Shown: positions 48,411 through 57,224 of the stretch, piece by piece
Layout: each line of letters starts with the position of its first letter
How positions within the stretch are numbered: the first letter of the stretch is position 1
Source: Mesorhizobium sp.
Lineage (GTDB): Bacteria; Pseudomonadota; Alphaproteobacteria; Rhizobiales; Rhizobiaceae
Direction of reading: 5' to 3'
Assembly: GCA_019635735.1 (NCBI GenBank)
Contig: JAHBYX010000009.1
Span: forward strand, 154,501 to 218,500
Length of the DNA stretch: 64,000 bases
Made by a program: the position numbers and the translations under genes
Notes under the pieces: model-generated
Databases searched by the model: none
What the model was told of the DNA's origin: nothing
The model's input: the letters and a program-made list of their open reading frames with translations, nothing else

Positions 48411-48503
48411 AATGTCATCGTAAGGTGCGGCCAAACCCGCCATTGCCCTCCACTCCGCTTTTCGCTATGTCGGCCCACGGTCACTTTTCTGGGGAAACTG
48501 ACG

Positions 48504-48731
48504 ATGGCTGATCACTCGCCGACGGGCCCGATCGAGATGGGCGCGAAGATGGATTATTCCGAGCACGACAAGACCTATTCGCTGTTCATCCATCTCGTGA
48601 AATACGGCTCGCTCGTCTGTGCGGCGCTGCTGGTCGCCATGGCCTTCGGCTTCTTTGCCGGCGGCGGCTTCGTCTCCTCGACGATCCTGTTCGTGCTGAT
48701 CTGCGCGGTCGGAATCTTCCTGCTTCGCTAG
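48504..48731 (+). CDS. aa3-type cytochrome c oxidase subunit IV
   Basis: The 75-residue protein has the family's soluble start (MDYSEHDKTYSLFIHLVKYG, residues 16-35) and one or two helices (about 37-55 and 58-74). It matches the small bacterial CoxIV domain found in aa3 oxidases of alphaproteobacteria. No other oxidase subunit is nearby; it precedes the transhydrogenase operon in the same direction by 93 bp. Placement next to pnt is common in this order. It has a weak ribosome site (TGGGGAAA). Confidence 0.85.
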   Translation: MADHSPTGPIEMGAKMDYSEHDKTYSLFIHLVKYGSLVCAALLVAMAFGFFAGGGFVSSTILFVLICAVGIFLLR

Positions 48732-48824
48732 GCTTCCGCCGGGGCGGCTCCTGCCGCCGGGACGGATCGACATATCTGAGGCGGGGTTTCCCGCAGGCTC
48801 GACTTCCAGGGAGGATAACCAGGC

Positions 48825-50057
48825 GTGGGGCAGATCATCTTTGTGCCGGCTGAGGGGGGTGCGGGCGAACCGCGCGTCGCCGCGTCGCCGGAAACCGTCA
48901 AGCGTCTCGCCGGCCTAGGCTTCGACGTGATCGTCGAGGCAGGCGCGGGCCAGGGCTCGCGCATTCCCGACGAAGAGTTCGCCAAGGTGGGCGCCTCGAT
49001 CGGCAAGGCCTCGGACGTATCGAAAGCCGACATCGTGCTGCGCGTGCGCCGGCCGTCGGACCTCAAGGGATACAAGTCCGGTGCGGTCGTCATCGCGACG
49101 ATGGACCCCTACGGCAACGACGCCGCCGTGCAGGCGATGGCGAAGGCTGGGCTGACGGCCTTCGCGATGGAGTTCATGCCGCGCATCACGCGCGCCCAGG
49201 TCATGGACGTGCTGTCGTCTCAGGCCAACCTCGCCGGCTATCAGGCGGTGATCGACGCGGCGGCCGAATATGACCGTGCGCTGCCGATGATGATGACGGC
49301 GGCCGGCACCGTACCCGCCGCCAAGGTCTTCGTCATGGGCGTCGGCGTCGCCGGCCTGCAGGCGATCGCCACGGCGCGACGCATGGGCGCGGTGGTCACC
49401 GCCACCGACGTCCGCCCCGCCGTGAAGGAGCAGGTCCAGTCGCTCGGTGCGAAATTCCTCGCCGTCGAGGACGAGGAGTTCAAGGCGGCCGAGACCGCCG
49501 GCGGCTACGCCAAGGAAATGTCCAAGGAATACCAGGCGAAGCAGGCCGCGCTCACCGCCGAGCATATCGCCAAGCAGGACATCGTCATCACCACCGCGCT
49601 GATCCCCGGCCGGCCGGCGCCGAAGCTGGTCTCCGCGGCGATGGTCGCTTCGATGAAGCCGGGCTCGGTGATCGTCGACCTCGCGGTCGAACGCGGTGGC
49701 AATGTCGACGGCGCGCAAGCCGGCAAGGTCGTGACGACGGCGAACGGCGTGAAGATCGTCGGCCACCTCAACGTGCCGGGCCGCGTCGCGGCCTCCGCCT
49801 CGCTGCTCTATGCCAAGAACCTGTTCGCCTTCCTGGAGACGATGGTCGACAAGGAGACGAAGACGGTTCGGATCAATCCGGAGGACGAGCTGCAGAAGGC
49901 GACCATGCTGACCAACGGCGGCCAGCTGGTGCACCCGGCTTTCGCCAAGACCGCCGAGGCCGCGGCCCCCGAGGCGGCACCCGCCGCGAAGCCTGCCGCT
50001 GCGAAGGTGCCCGCAAAGCCGAAGGCCGCCGCCAGGCCGAAGAAGGGGGACGCGTGA
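48825..50057 (+). CDS. pntAA: NAD(P) transhydrogenase alpha subunit 1 (NAD-binding domain I)
   Basis: The 410-residue protein is the soluble NAD(H)-binding subunit of proton-translocating transhydrogenase. Seen are EGGAGEPRVAASPETVKRL at the start, MEFMPRITRAQVMDVLSSQANLAGYQAV, the Rossmann loop VFVMGVGVAGLQAIATARRMGAVV and PGSVIVDLAVERGGN. The C-terminal 45 residues are an Ala/Pro/Lys linker, with no membrane helices, which marks the three-gene form known from Rhodospirillum and relatives. GTG start after GGGAGGAT. Its stop overlaps the next start. Confidence 0.95.
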   Translation: MGQIIFVPAEGGAGEPRVAASPETVKRLAGLGFDVIVEAGAGQGSRIPDEEFAKVGASIGKASDVSKADIVLRVRRPSDLKGYKSGAVVIATMDPYGNDAAVQAMAKAGLTAFAMEFMPRITRAQVMDVLSSQANLAGYQAVIDAAAEYDRALPMMMTAAGTVPAAKVFVMGVGVAGLQAIATARRMGAVVTATDVRPAVKEQVQSLGAKFLAVEDEEFKAAETAGGYAKEMSKEYQAKQAALTAEHIAKQDIVITTALIPGRPAPKLVSAAMVASMKPGSVIVDLAVERGGNVDGAQAGKVVTTANGVKIVGHLNVPGRVAASASLLYAKNLFAFLETMVDKETKTVRINPEDELQKATMLTNGGQLVHPAFAKTAEAAAPEAAPAAKPAAAKVPAKPKAAARPKKGDA

Positions 50058-50473
50058 TGGAGAAATCGGCGCTTGAACAGGCGCTCGACCAGCTCGAGCA
50101 GGCTGCCGCCTCCGTGCGCATGGCGCTGGAGGACGACAAGATCGCGGATGCCGCCGGAGCCATCGCGCATGGCGTGTCGGGCGGCGCGGTCGATCCCTTC
50201 GTCTTCCGCCTCGCCATCTTCGTGCTGGCGATCTTCGTCGGCTATTATGTCGTCTGGTCGGTGACGCCGGCGCTGCACACCCCGCTGATGGCCGTCACCA
50301 ACGCCATCTCCTCGGTCATCGTGGTCGGCGCGCTGCTCGCCGTCGGCATCTCGGCCTCGGGGCTTGCGACCGGCTTCGGCTTCGTCGCGCTGGTGCTCGC
50401 CTCGGTGAACATATTCGGCGGCTTCCTCGTCACCCAGCGCATGCTGGCGATGTACAAGAAGAAAGAGAAGTAA
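50057..50473 (+). CDS. pntAB: NAD(P) transhydrogenase alpha subunit 2 (membrane domain)
   Basis: The 138-residue subunit has a soluble start and three helices (about residues 53-70, 80-100 and 106-125) matching the membrane part of PntA. The ATG at 50057 overlaps the pntAA stop; a GTG one codon earlier is possible. With pntB it forms the proton channel of the transhydrogenase. The N-terminal 45 residues are a charged amphipathic region, longer than the minimal subunit. Confidence 0.93.
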   Translation: MEKSALEQALDQLEQAAASVRMALEDDKIADAAGAIAHGVSGGAVDPFVFRLAIFVLAIFVGYYVVWSVTPALHTPLMAVTNAISSVIVVGALLAVGISASGLATGFGFVALVLASVNIFGGFLVTQRMLAMYKKKEK

Positions 50474-50478
50474 GGCCG

Positions 50479-51879
50479 ATGTCAGCCAATCTCGCCTCTT
50501 TCCTCTATCTCGTCTCCGGCGTCCTGTTCATCATGGCGTTGCGCGGTCTGTCGCATCCCACCACCAGCCGCCAGGGCAACATCTACGGCATGGTCGGCAT
50601 GGGCATTGCGATTGCCACCACGCTGGCGCTCGCCACCCCGTCGCCAAGCGGCTTCGGGCTGATCCTCGCCGGCCTTGCCATCGGCGGCGGCGTCGGCGCG
50701 GTCACCGCGCGGCGCATCGCCATGACCTCGATGCCGCAACTCGTCGCGGCCTTCCATTCGCTGGTCGGCATGGCCGCGGTCATGGTCGCCGCCGCCGCCA
50801 TGTACGCGCCGGAAAGCTTCGGCATCGGCGCGGTCGGCGCCATTCACGGCCAGGCCCTGGTCGAGATGAGCCTCGGCGTCGCCATCGGCGCGATCACCTT
50901 CACCGGCTCGGTCATCGCCTTCCTGAAGCTCGACGGGCGCATGTCGGGCAAGCCGATCCTGCTGCCCGCGCGCCACGTCATCAACGCCGCGCTCGGCATC
51001 GCGCTGGTCGTGCTGATCGTCATGCTGGTCGTGACGCAGAGCTACACGATCTTCTGGCTGATCGTGATCGTCTCTCTGGTGCTCGGCGTGCTGCTCATCG
51101 TGCCGATCGGCGGCGCCGACATGCCGGTCGTGGTGTCGATGCTCAACTCCTATTCCGGCTGGGCGGCGGCCGCACTCGGCTTCACGCTCGGCAATCTGGC
51201 GCTGATCATCACCGGCGCGCTGGTCGGTTCGTCGGGCGCGATCCTGTCCTACATCATGTGCAAGGGCATGAACCGCTCCTTCATCTCGGTCATCCTCGGC
51301 GGCTTCGGCGGCGAGACTGCGGCGGCCGGCGGCGACGACGGCGTCCAGCGGACGGTCAAGCAGGGCTCGGCCGACGACGCGGCCTACCTGATGGCCAACG
51401 CGCAGAAGGTCATCATCGTGCCCGGCTACGGCATGGCGGTCGCCCAGGCGCAGCATGCGCTGCGCGAAATGGCCGACAAGCTGAAGGCCAAGGGCGTCGA
51501 GGTGAAATACGCCATCCATCCGGTCGCCGGCCGCATGCCCGGCCACATGAACGTGCTGCTGGCGGAAGCCAACGTGCCCTACGACGAGGTGTTCGAACTC
51601 GAAGACATCAACTCCGAGTTCGCGCAGGCCGACGTCGCCTATGTCATCGGCGCCAACGACGTCACCAACCCGTCCGCGCGCGACGACAAGTCCTCGCCGA
51701 TCTACGGCATGCCGATCCTCGACGTCGACAAGGCGCGCACCTGCCTCTTCGTCAAGCGCTCGCTCGGCTCCGGCTACGCCGGCATCGACAACACGCTGTT
51801 CTACAAGGACGGCACCATGATGCTGCTCGGCGACGCCAAGAAGATGACCGAGGAAATCGTGAAGGCGCTCGATCACTGA
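50479..51879 (+). CDS. pntB: NAD(P) transhydrogenase beta subunit
   Basis: The 466-residue protein has about nine helices (residues 1-265) and the NADP(H)-binding domain III at the C-terminus with VIIVPGYGMAVAQAQHALREMADKL, YAIHPVAGRMPGHMNVLLAEANVPYDEV and VIGANDVTNPSARDDKSSPIYGMPILDV. It drives NADPH formation from NADH using the proton gradient. A terminator follows the gene. Confidence 0.95.
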   Translation: MSANLASFLYLVSGVLFIMALRGLSHPTTSRQGNIYGMVGMGIAIATTLALATPSPSGFGLILAGLAIGGGVGAVTARRIAMTSMPQLVAAFHSLVGMAAVMVAAAAMYAPESFGIGAVGAIHGQALVEMSLGVAIGAITFTGSVIAFLKLDGRMSGKPILLPARHVINAALGIALVVLIVMLVVTQSYTIFWLIVIVSLVLGVLLIVPIGGADMPVVVSMLNSYSGWAAAALGFTLGNLALIITGALVGSSGAILSYIMCKGMNRSFISVILGGFGGETAAAGGDDGVQRTVKQGSADDAAYLMANAQKVIIVPGYGMAVAQAQHALREMADKLKAKGVEVKYAIHPVAGRMPGHMNVLLAEANVPYDEVFELEDINSEFAQADVAYVIGANDVTNPSARDDKSSPIYGMPILDVDKARTCLFVKRSLGSGYAGIDNTLFYKDGTMMLLGDAKKMTEEIVKALDH

Positions 51880-51902
51880 GGGGCGCGCTGTCGCACTGAT
51901 CG

Positions 51903-51930
51903 AAAGGCCTGGCTTTGCGCCGGGCTTTTT
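51903..51930 (+). terminator. Rho-independent terminator of the pnt operon
   Basis: A 10-bp stem (AAAGGCCTGG / CCGGGCTTTT, with two G-T wobbles) and a 7-base loop end in five T residues. It lies 24 bp after the pntB stop. Confidence 0.8.
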
Positions 51931-51938
51931 CGTTGTTG

Positions 51939-51967
51939 TTGACTTGGACCATCATCTGGACCATTAT
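51939..51967 (+). promoter_or_regulatory. vapBC promoter with direct-repeat operator; possible leaderless start
   Basis: TTGACT (-35, 51939-51944) and CATTAT (-10, 51962-51967) are 17 bp apart. Transcription would start near 51974, the A of the vapB ATG, and no ribosome site is present before that ATG. Two TGGACCAT direct repeats (51945-51952 and 51957-51964, period 12) fill the spacer, a likely site for the antitoxin. Confidence 0.6.
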
Positions 51968-51973
51968 TTTCCG

Positions 51974-52231
51974 ATGGAAATCTCCGTCAGCGACGCCAAG
52001 GCCCAACTCACCGATCTTGTCCGCCGCGCGGAAGGCGGCGAAGAGGTCGTGCTGACGCGGCACGGCCAGCCCGCCGCGAAACTGGTTGCCGTCAAGGCCA
52101 AGCCCACTGTGGCCGAAAAGCACGCGCTGATGACCAGAATCATGAAGGAAGGCAGCAAGAAGGCGCTGCCGGGTCCCAGCGCCGCGCGAAGCCAGGACTT
52201 CCTGTATGGCGATGATGGCCTGCCCGGGTGA
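51974..52231 (+). CDS. vapB: VapB/Phd-type antitoxin
   Basis: The 85-residue protein begins MEISVSDAKAQLTDLVRRAEGGEEVVLTRHGQPAAKLV, the PhdYeFM-type antitoxin fold, and ends with an unstructured toxin-binding tail (GPSAARSQDFLYGDDGLPG). An in-frame TTG ten codons earlier (51944) would read through the promoter repeats and is less likely. It overlaps the toxin start (GTGA). The operon lies between pntB and an acyltransferase gene. Confidence 0.9.
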   Translation: MEISVSDAKAQLTDLVRRAEGGEEVVLTRHGQPAAKLVAVKAKPTVAEKHALMTRIMKEGSKKALPGPSAARSQDFLYGDDGLPG

Positions 52232-52620
52232 TCGTCGTTGACACATCCGCGTTGATGGCCATCATCCTGAACGAAGCCTATGCAATTCGCTGCCGCGACG
52301 TCCTGCGGGATTCCGAAGATAATCTGATTTCGGCCGGCACTTTCGCCGAAGCCATGATCGTGGCGGGCGGCCGTGGAATTCGTGACGAGATGGCGGAACT
52401 TGTAAGCGGCAATGGTCTGCAAGTCGTCGACGTTACCGAGGCCAGATCCCGCCTTGTCGCCGACGCCTACCGACGCTGGGGCAAGGGCTATCACCGTGCA
52501 TCCCTGAATTTCGGTGATTGCTTCGCCTATGCGCTGGCCGAAGAACGCAATTGTCCGCTTCTCTATGTGGGGAACGACTTCGCGCAGACCGACATCGTGT
52601 CCGCGATTGCCTCGCCCTGA
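52228..52620 (+). CDS. vapC: VapC-type PIN-domain toxin
   Basis: The 130-residue PIN ribonuclease has the acidic residues of the active site: VVDTSALMAI (Asp near residue 5), the glutamate in SAGTFAEAMIV (near 41), and the FGDCFAYALA aspartate (near 94-96). The GTG start overlaps the antitoxin stop. Such toxins cut tRNA or rRNA; the target is unknown. All key residues are present, so the toxin should be active. Confidence 0.9.
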   Translation: MIVVDTSALMAIILNEAYAIRCRDVLRDSEDNLISAGTFAEAMIVAGGRGIRDEMAELVSGNGLQVVDVTEARSRLVADAYRRWGKGYHRASLNFGDCFAYALAEERNCPLLYVGNDFAQTDIVSAIASP

Positions 52621-52718
52621 CCTACGGTGAGCCGTCTTGCTAGCCCTCGCCAGATGGCAGAGGGTGGCAGCCGAGCAAGCGGTCAGGGAGGGGCCATCAT
52701 GACAAGCCGCACCACCCG

Positions 52719-54125
52719 ATGACGTCGCTCGTCTCGCTTCCCTTCTGGCTCCTCGCGCTGCTGTGTCTGTTCGCGGCGATCGGCGTGGTCGACCGCGTCT
52801 TCGCGCCCTCGGTCCGGTGGTTCTTCCGCCGCCGCGTCAACCAGGCGATCGACGAGCTCAACCAGCGGCTCGACACGCGCATCCGGCCGTTCCGGCTCAC
52901 CCAGCGCCAGTCGCAAGTCGAGCGCCTGATCTACGATACGAAGGTCGTCGAAGCGGTCGATGCGGAGGCCCGCGCGACCGGAGAACCCCGCGCGGTGTTG
53001 ATGAAGCGCGCCGAGCGCTACGCCCACGAGATCGTGCCGTCGCTGTCGCTGACCGCCTATTTCGGCGTAGGCACCCGGCTGGCGCGCTGGATCTCGGAGT
53101 TCGTCTACCGCGTGCGGCTCGGCTATTCCGACGACGAGGCGCTGAAGGCGGTGCCGGCCGACGCGACCGTGGTCTTCGTCATGAACCACCGCTCCAACAT
53201 GGACTATGTTCTCGTCACCTACATGGCCTCGCGCCGCGCCTCGCTCTCCTATGCGGTGGGCGAATGGGCGCGGATCTGGCTGCTCGAGAGCCTGATCCGG
53301 TCGATGGGGGCCTACTTCATCCGCCGCAACTCCGGCGACGAGCTCTACCGCAAGGTGCTCGGCCGCTACGTGGCGATGGCAACGCGGGAAGGGGTCACCC
53401 AGGCGGTCTTTCCCGAAGGCGGGCTCAGCCGCGACGGGCTGTTCAAGGAGCCGAAGCTCGGCCTGCTCGGCTACATGGTGGCGGAGTTCGACGCGGCGCA
53501 GGGCGACATCGTCTTCGTGCCGGTGGGTTTGAACTACGACCGCGTCATCGAGGATCGCATCCTTACCGCCCGCGCCGAGAAGGAGGCGTCCGGCCGGGAC
53601 TTCCGCACGCGCCCGCTGGCCATCGCCGCCTTCGCCTGGAACCTCGTCTGGCTGCGACTGCGCGGCAAGCTCTACCGCTTCGGCTACGCCTGCGTGTCGT
53701 TCGGCAAGCCGATCTCGCTCGGCCAGTGGCAGAAGGATCATGGCATCGAGTTCCGCGCAGTGCCCAGGGATGCGCGCTTCGGTGCCGTGCAGCTGCTCGC
53801 CGACGACCTGATGAAGGCCGTCGGCGCCATCGTGCCTGCGCTGCCTGTGGCGCTCGCAGCCCATGTCTTCCTGCAGCGCGGCGAGGAATGGATCCGCGAG
53901 GAGGAGCTCAAGTCGGCGATCTTCGCGCTGATGGACCGGCTCGAAGCCGAGGGCGCGCATGTCCACATCCCGCGCGCCGACCGCGACTATGCGGTGTCGG
54001 CCGGGCTCAGGATGCTCGCGCTGCGCCACATGATCGACGTCAGCGAACTCGGTCTCTACCGCGCCGACCTGCGCGAGCGGCTGCTGCTGCAGTACTACGC
54101 CAATTCGATCGCGCACCTTGTGTGA
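52719..54125 (+). CDS. Glycerol-3-phosphate/lysophosphatidate acyltransferase family protein (PlsB/PlsC-like)
   Basis: The 468-residue protein has an N-terminal helix (about residues 5-25) and the acyltransferase motifs: NHRSNMD (HX4D, residues about 155-161), FIRRN, FPEGGLSRDG (about 229-238) and VFVPVGLNYDR. The size and motif context suit the PlsB-like group that acylates glycerol-3-phosphate or a lysolipid, in or on the inner membrane. The start at 52719 follows weak signals. It lies alone after vapBC and before a convergent DUF2269 gene. Confidence 0.87.
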   Translation: MTSLVSLPFWLLALLCLFAAIGVVDRVFAPSVRWFFRRRVNQAIDELNQRLDTRIRPFRLTQRQSQVERLIYDTKVVEAVDAEARATGEPRAVLMKRAERYAHEIVPSLSLTAYFGVGTRLARWISEFVYRVRLGYSDDEALKAVPADATVVFVMNHRSNMDYVLVTYMASRRASLSYAVGEWARIWLLESLIRSMGAYFIRRNSGDELYRKVLGRYVAMATREGVTQAVFPEGGLSRDGLFKEPKLGLLGYMVAEFDAAQGDIVFVPVGLNYDRVIEDRILTARAEKEASGRDFRTRPLAIAAFAWNLVWLRLRGKLYRFGYACVSFGKPISLGQWQKDHGIEFRAVPRDARFGAVQLLADDLMKAVGAIVPALPVALAAHVFLQRGEEWIREEELKSAIFALMDRLEAEGAHVHIPRADRDYAVSAGLRMLALRHMIDVSELGLYRADLRERLLLQYYANSIAHLV

Positions 54126-54146
54126 CGCAGGTGACGCTCCGCCAGG

Positions 54147-54692
54147 TCAGGCCATCGCCGCGCGGCGCGGCTGGACGAGGCAGGTCAATCCGGCGACCAC
54201 CAGGATCGCGGCCATGGCGGCGAGGAGCCCGATGTCCGCGGCCGTCGGCTTCAACACCATCACCCCGACGACCAGCAGGATCGCCGTGTAGTCGAAGATC
54301 GCCGTGCGCAGGATGCGGCGCGAAAGGGTGGCAGCGGTCGAAGAGGCTCCCTCGCTGGCGAAAGTTGCGGCAACCTTTTCTGCCATGGGCTTGATTATAA
54401 AGACCCCGGTGACGAAGGTCAGCGCGAAGCCTCCGAGCCCAAGCAGGATCCAGAGTTCGGCGAAGCTGTGCGCCAGCCAGACCATCGTCGCGCCGAAGAT
54501 CACCGTCAGGATCGAGGAGGGGATGAAGAACCGCTCGGACAGCCAGACCACCTGGAGGACGACGTGCACGAGACGCTGGTCGTCCCGGGCCCGAGAGGCC
54601 GCGAGCCCGAGCAGGATCATTGCGACGCCGCCGCCGATCCAGAAGGAAGCGGCGACGATATGCAAGAGTTTGGCAAGGGAATACGCTTCCAT
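54147..54692 (-). CDS. DUF2269 membrane protein
   Basis: The 181-residue protein has four helices: about residues 6-28, 50-72, 81-102 and 130-175 (a broad double segment). The start EAYSLAKLLHIVAASFWIGGGVAMILLG fits the DUF2269 family of predicted integral membrane proteins. The ATG at 54692 is preferred over an upstream TTG because GGAGGA lies at proper distance. A His/Trp pair in the first helix (LLHIV ... FWIGGG) resembles heme-binding urate-oxidase-like and CopD-type membrane domains, but a heme is not shown. Divergent from a LysR gene. Confidence 0.85.
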   Translation of the reverse strand: MEAYSLAKLLHIVAASFWIGGGVAMILLGLAASRARDDQRLVHVVLQVVWLSERFFIPSSILTVIFGATMVWLAHSFAELWILLGLGGFALTFVTGVFIIKPMAEKVAATFASEGASSTAATLSRRILRTAIFDYTAILLVVGVMVLKPTAADIGLLAAMAAILVVAGLTCLVQPRRAAMA

Positions 54693-54767
54693 CAAAGTCC
54701 TCCATCCTCCGGCGGGTTGCGCCTCGTGCGAGATTGAGCCTGACGCGAATACGCTTCAATCAACGAT

Positions 54768-54797
54768 CTTGCGCGGCCGTTCTGCAAGGATGCAGAA
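54768..54797. promoter_or_regulatory. Overlapping operator-like palindromes upstream of the LysR gene
   Basis: CTTGC-N11-GCAAG (54768-54788) overlaps TTCTGCA-AGGA-TGCAGAA (54780-54797), just before the LysR start at 54804. Both are perfect inverted repeats. The first has the interrupted-dyad form typical of LysR sites, suggesting autoregulation and control of the divergent DUF2269 gene. Confidence 0.55.
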
Positions 54798-54803
54798 TGT
54801 CCC

Positions 54804-55715
54804 ATGCTCGACTGGAACGATTTCCGCTCCTTCCTGGCGGTCCTGAAGACCGGCAACACGCTTGCCGCGTCGAAGGAGCTGCGGGTCAGTCAGACCACAG
54901 TGGCCCGGCGCATCGAGGCACTGGAGGCGGCGGTCGGCCTGGAACTCTTCGACAAGCGCCGCACCGGCTACGCGCCGAACGAGGCGGCCCAGTCGCTCAG
55001 GGACGCGGCGCTCGCGGTCGAGACGGCCGCATCGAGCTTCGAGACGCTGGCCGCCCAACTGAAGCGCGGACTGGCCGGTGTAGTCCGACTCACCACCAGC
55101 CAGATCATGGCGGACTACCTCCTCTCGCCCGCCTTGCGAGGCTTTCACGAGCGGTATCCGGACCTGCGGCTGGAAGTCGTCGCGGAGGACCGGTTTCTCG
55201 ACCTCTCGCGCGGCGAGGCCGACGTGGCTTTGCGCGCGGTGATCGGCGCGAAGGCCCAGCCCGGCCTGGTGGGGCGCCGGCTGTCGGCGGATCGGTTTAG
55301 CGTCTACTGCAGCCGCACCTATGCGGAGCGCTACGGAGTTCCCCGCAACGGCGCCGAACTGCGCGATCATACTTTGATCTTGGCCGAGCCCGGTCGCTAC
55401 CGGGTGCCGATCGCCGAGTGGATCTACACCCAGGTGACGCCGGCGGAGGTTGCCCAGTTCCGCAACAATGTCGCCGGCATGTTCTCCGACATAAAGGCCG
55501 GCCACGGCGTTTCGGTCATGTCGGACGTGCTGGCCAGGTGCGATCCGGACTTCGTGCTCTGTTTCACGCCGGACATCGATCAGCCCCACGAAATCTGGCT
55601 GCTCACCCACGAGCGGCTCCGCGAGGTTCCGCGCGTGCGCGCGGTGCTCGACTTCCTCGCCGCACATTTCGCAGGGCATCCGGCGTTCAGACAGATGCGA
55701 GGACGGACCGGTTGA
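54804..55715 (+). CDS. LysR-family transcriptional regulator
   Basis: The 303-residue protein has the LysR helix-turn-helix (WNDFRSFLAVLKTGNTLAASKELRVSQTTVARRIEALEAAVGLELFDKRRTGY, residues 3-55) and a substrate-binding domain from about residue 88. It is divergent from the DUF2269 membrane gene across 111 bp that hold overlapping palindromes. It may respond to an unknown small molecule. Two late cysteines (CDPDFVLCFTP) are present in the effector domain. Confidence 0.9.
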   Translation: MLDWNDFRSFLAVLKTGNTLAASKELRVSQTTVARRIEALEAAVGLELFDKRRTGYAPNEAAQSLRDAALAVETAASSFETLAAQLKRGLAGVVRLTTSQIMADYLLSPALRGFHERYPDLRLEVVAEDRFLDLSRGEADVALRAVIGAKAQPGLVGRRLSADRFSVYCSRTYAERYGVPRNGAELRDHTLILAEPGRYRVPIAEWIYTQVTPAEVAQFRNNVAGMFSDIKAGHGVSVMSDVLARCDPDFVLCFTPDIDQPHEIWLLTHERLREVPRVRAVLDFLAAHFAGHPAFRQMRGRTG

Positions 55716-55793
55716 GTGAGAAGCGGCGGCTTCGCGCTTACCTCCCCACCGATTTCGTTGTAGCTTGCCCGCTCTCGGCCAGGAGGTGGTCCA

Positions 55794-57224
55794 GTGGTCT
55801 CTGCAGAGGGGATTGATCCTGAGGAAACCGAGTTTCCGGGTGGGGTCCGCCACAGGCAGGCCGTCGTGGTGGTGCATGGCATGGGCGAGCAATGGCCCAT
55901 GTCGACCTTGCGCAGCTTCGTCGACTGCGTGTGGATCCGCGATCCGGCGGTGGTCGAGGCCGCCGGCCATCCGAACGGCGCCCGGACGTGGATCAGTCCC
56001 GACAAGCGGACGGGGTCGCACGAGCTGCGGCGCATCGTCAGTTCCTATGTCTTCCATCCGCCGAAGGAAGCGAACGTCAGGATCCGCACCGATTTCTACG
56101 AGCTCTACTGGGCCGATCTCATGCAGGGGAACACCCGGTCGCGGCTCTTTGCTTGGATCAGCGAACTGCTCTGGCGCGACAGGAGCACGATCCCGGCCAA
56201 CGCGCTGCCGATCTATCGCGCGACGATGGTCGCGGCTGTTATTTACGGACTGGTGGCGCTGCTCGTCGCCGTTTCAGCTCTCCTCAGTCCACTCTTCGCG
56301 ATCGTCGTAGCCGCCGCGGCGGCGCTGCTGTCCTGGGCCGTCGACCGCGTGTTCCTGCCCTATCTCGGTGACGTCGCCAGCTATGCGAGGGCCACGCCAC
56401 AGACCGTGGCGCAGCGCGCCGCGGTGCGCGAACGCGGCCTCGAACTCCTGACGAAGCTCTCTGACGACCCGGAATACGACCGCATCGTCCTCGTCGGCCA
56501 CAGCCTCGGGTCGATCATCGCCTACGACCTGTTGCAGCTTCTCTGGGACGAACGGCGGCCGCGCGAGATGACCGTGGCGAAAGACGGTGCGCTGATGAAG
56601 GCCGTGCGCGAGGCCGGCCGCTTCGCGACGCTCGCCGACGGATCGTCGCCCGCCGGCAGGGACGTTGCCGAATTCCGGGCGGCGCAATGGAACCTCTACC
56701 GGACTTTGCGGCTGCGCGGCATGTCGTCGTGGAAGATCAGCGACTTCGTCACGGTCGGGAGTCCTCTCACCCACGCCGAATTCCTCCTCGCCAACGAGCC
56801 GAAGGAGCTGCGGCAGGGCATCGTCGAGCGGCTCTTTTCGACATCGCCGCCGCTATCCGATGCGGCGACGAAGGCCGAGATCAGATACAACAGCGACCGG
56901 AGGGTCTGGGCGGTGCATCATGCGGCCTGCTTTGCGGCGACGCGCTGGACCAATATCTACGACCTCGGCAATCTGCTGTGGAGCGGCGACCCGATCTCGG
57001 GCTCCCTGCGCGAGAATTTCGGCTGGGGCATCAGGGAGTTTCAGGTGGCTATCCGAAGGCGAAAATCGTGGTTCGGCCCACGCCTGTTCACGCACACCTT
57101 CTACTGGTCGCCGGACGCCGAGGCCGATGCCGTGGGCTTCGCGTCCGGCGGAAACGGCGAGGCGCACCTCGAGGCGCTGCGGGGAGCGCTGGACCTTCTC
57201 CGCGCCGAGGCCGGCCGGCCGTGA
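55794..57224 (+). CDS. Membrane-associated alpha/beta-hydrolase-like protein
   Basis: The 476-residue protein has the alpha/beta-hydrolase oxyanion strand VVVVHGMGEQ (residues 24-33) and the nucleophile elbow GHSLGSIIAYDLL (about 236-248), but between them lies an insertion with a hydrophobic double segment at about 144-187. The HGMGEQ motif and a late YNSDRRVWAVHHAACF suggest a lipase/esterase-type enzyme, and the histidine pair there could supply the catalytic His. A start GTG follows AGGAGGTGG. The GNAT gene overlaps its stop (GTGA). The membrane insertion inside the catalytic fold is unusual. Substrate unknown. Confidence 0.72.
   Translation: MVSAEGIDPEETEFPGGVRHRQAVVVVHGMGEQWPMSTLRSFVDCVWIRDPAVVEAAGHPNGARTWISPDKRTGSHELRRIVSSYVFHPPKEANVRIRTDFYELYWADLMQGNTRSRLFAWISELLWRDRSTIPANALPIYRATMVAAVIYGLVALLVAVSALLSPLFAIVVAAAAALLSWAVDRVFLPYLGDVASYARATPQTVAQRAAVRERGLELLTKLSDDPEYDRIVLVGHSLGSIIAYDLLQLLWDERRPREMTVAKDGALMKAVREAGRFATLADGSSPAGRDVAEFRAAQWNLYRTLRLRGMSSWKISDFVTVGSPLTHAEFLLANEPKELRQGIVERLFSTSPPLSDAATKAEIRYNSDRRVWAVHHAACFAATRWTNIYDLGNLLWSGDPISGSLRENFGWGIREFQVAIRRRKSWFGPRLFTHTFYWSPDAEADAVGFASGGNGEAHLEALRGALDLLRAEAGRP

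Noticed and set aside
24834..51964. Shared TTGGACCA motif before the TRAP gene and vapB
   Set aside because: The vapB copies are direct repeats with 12-bp period, the TRAP copies an inverted pair; an 8-bp match in two places is within chance, so no common regulator is claimed.
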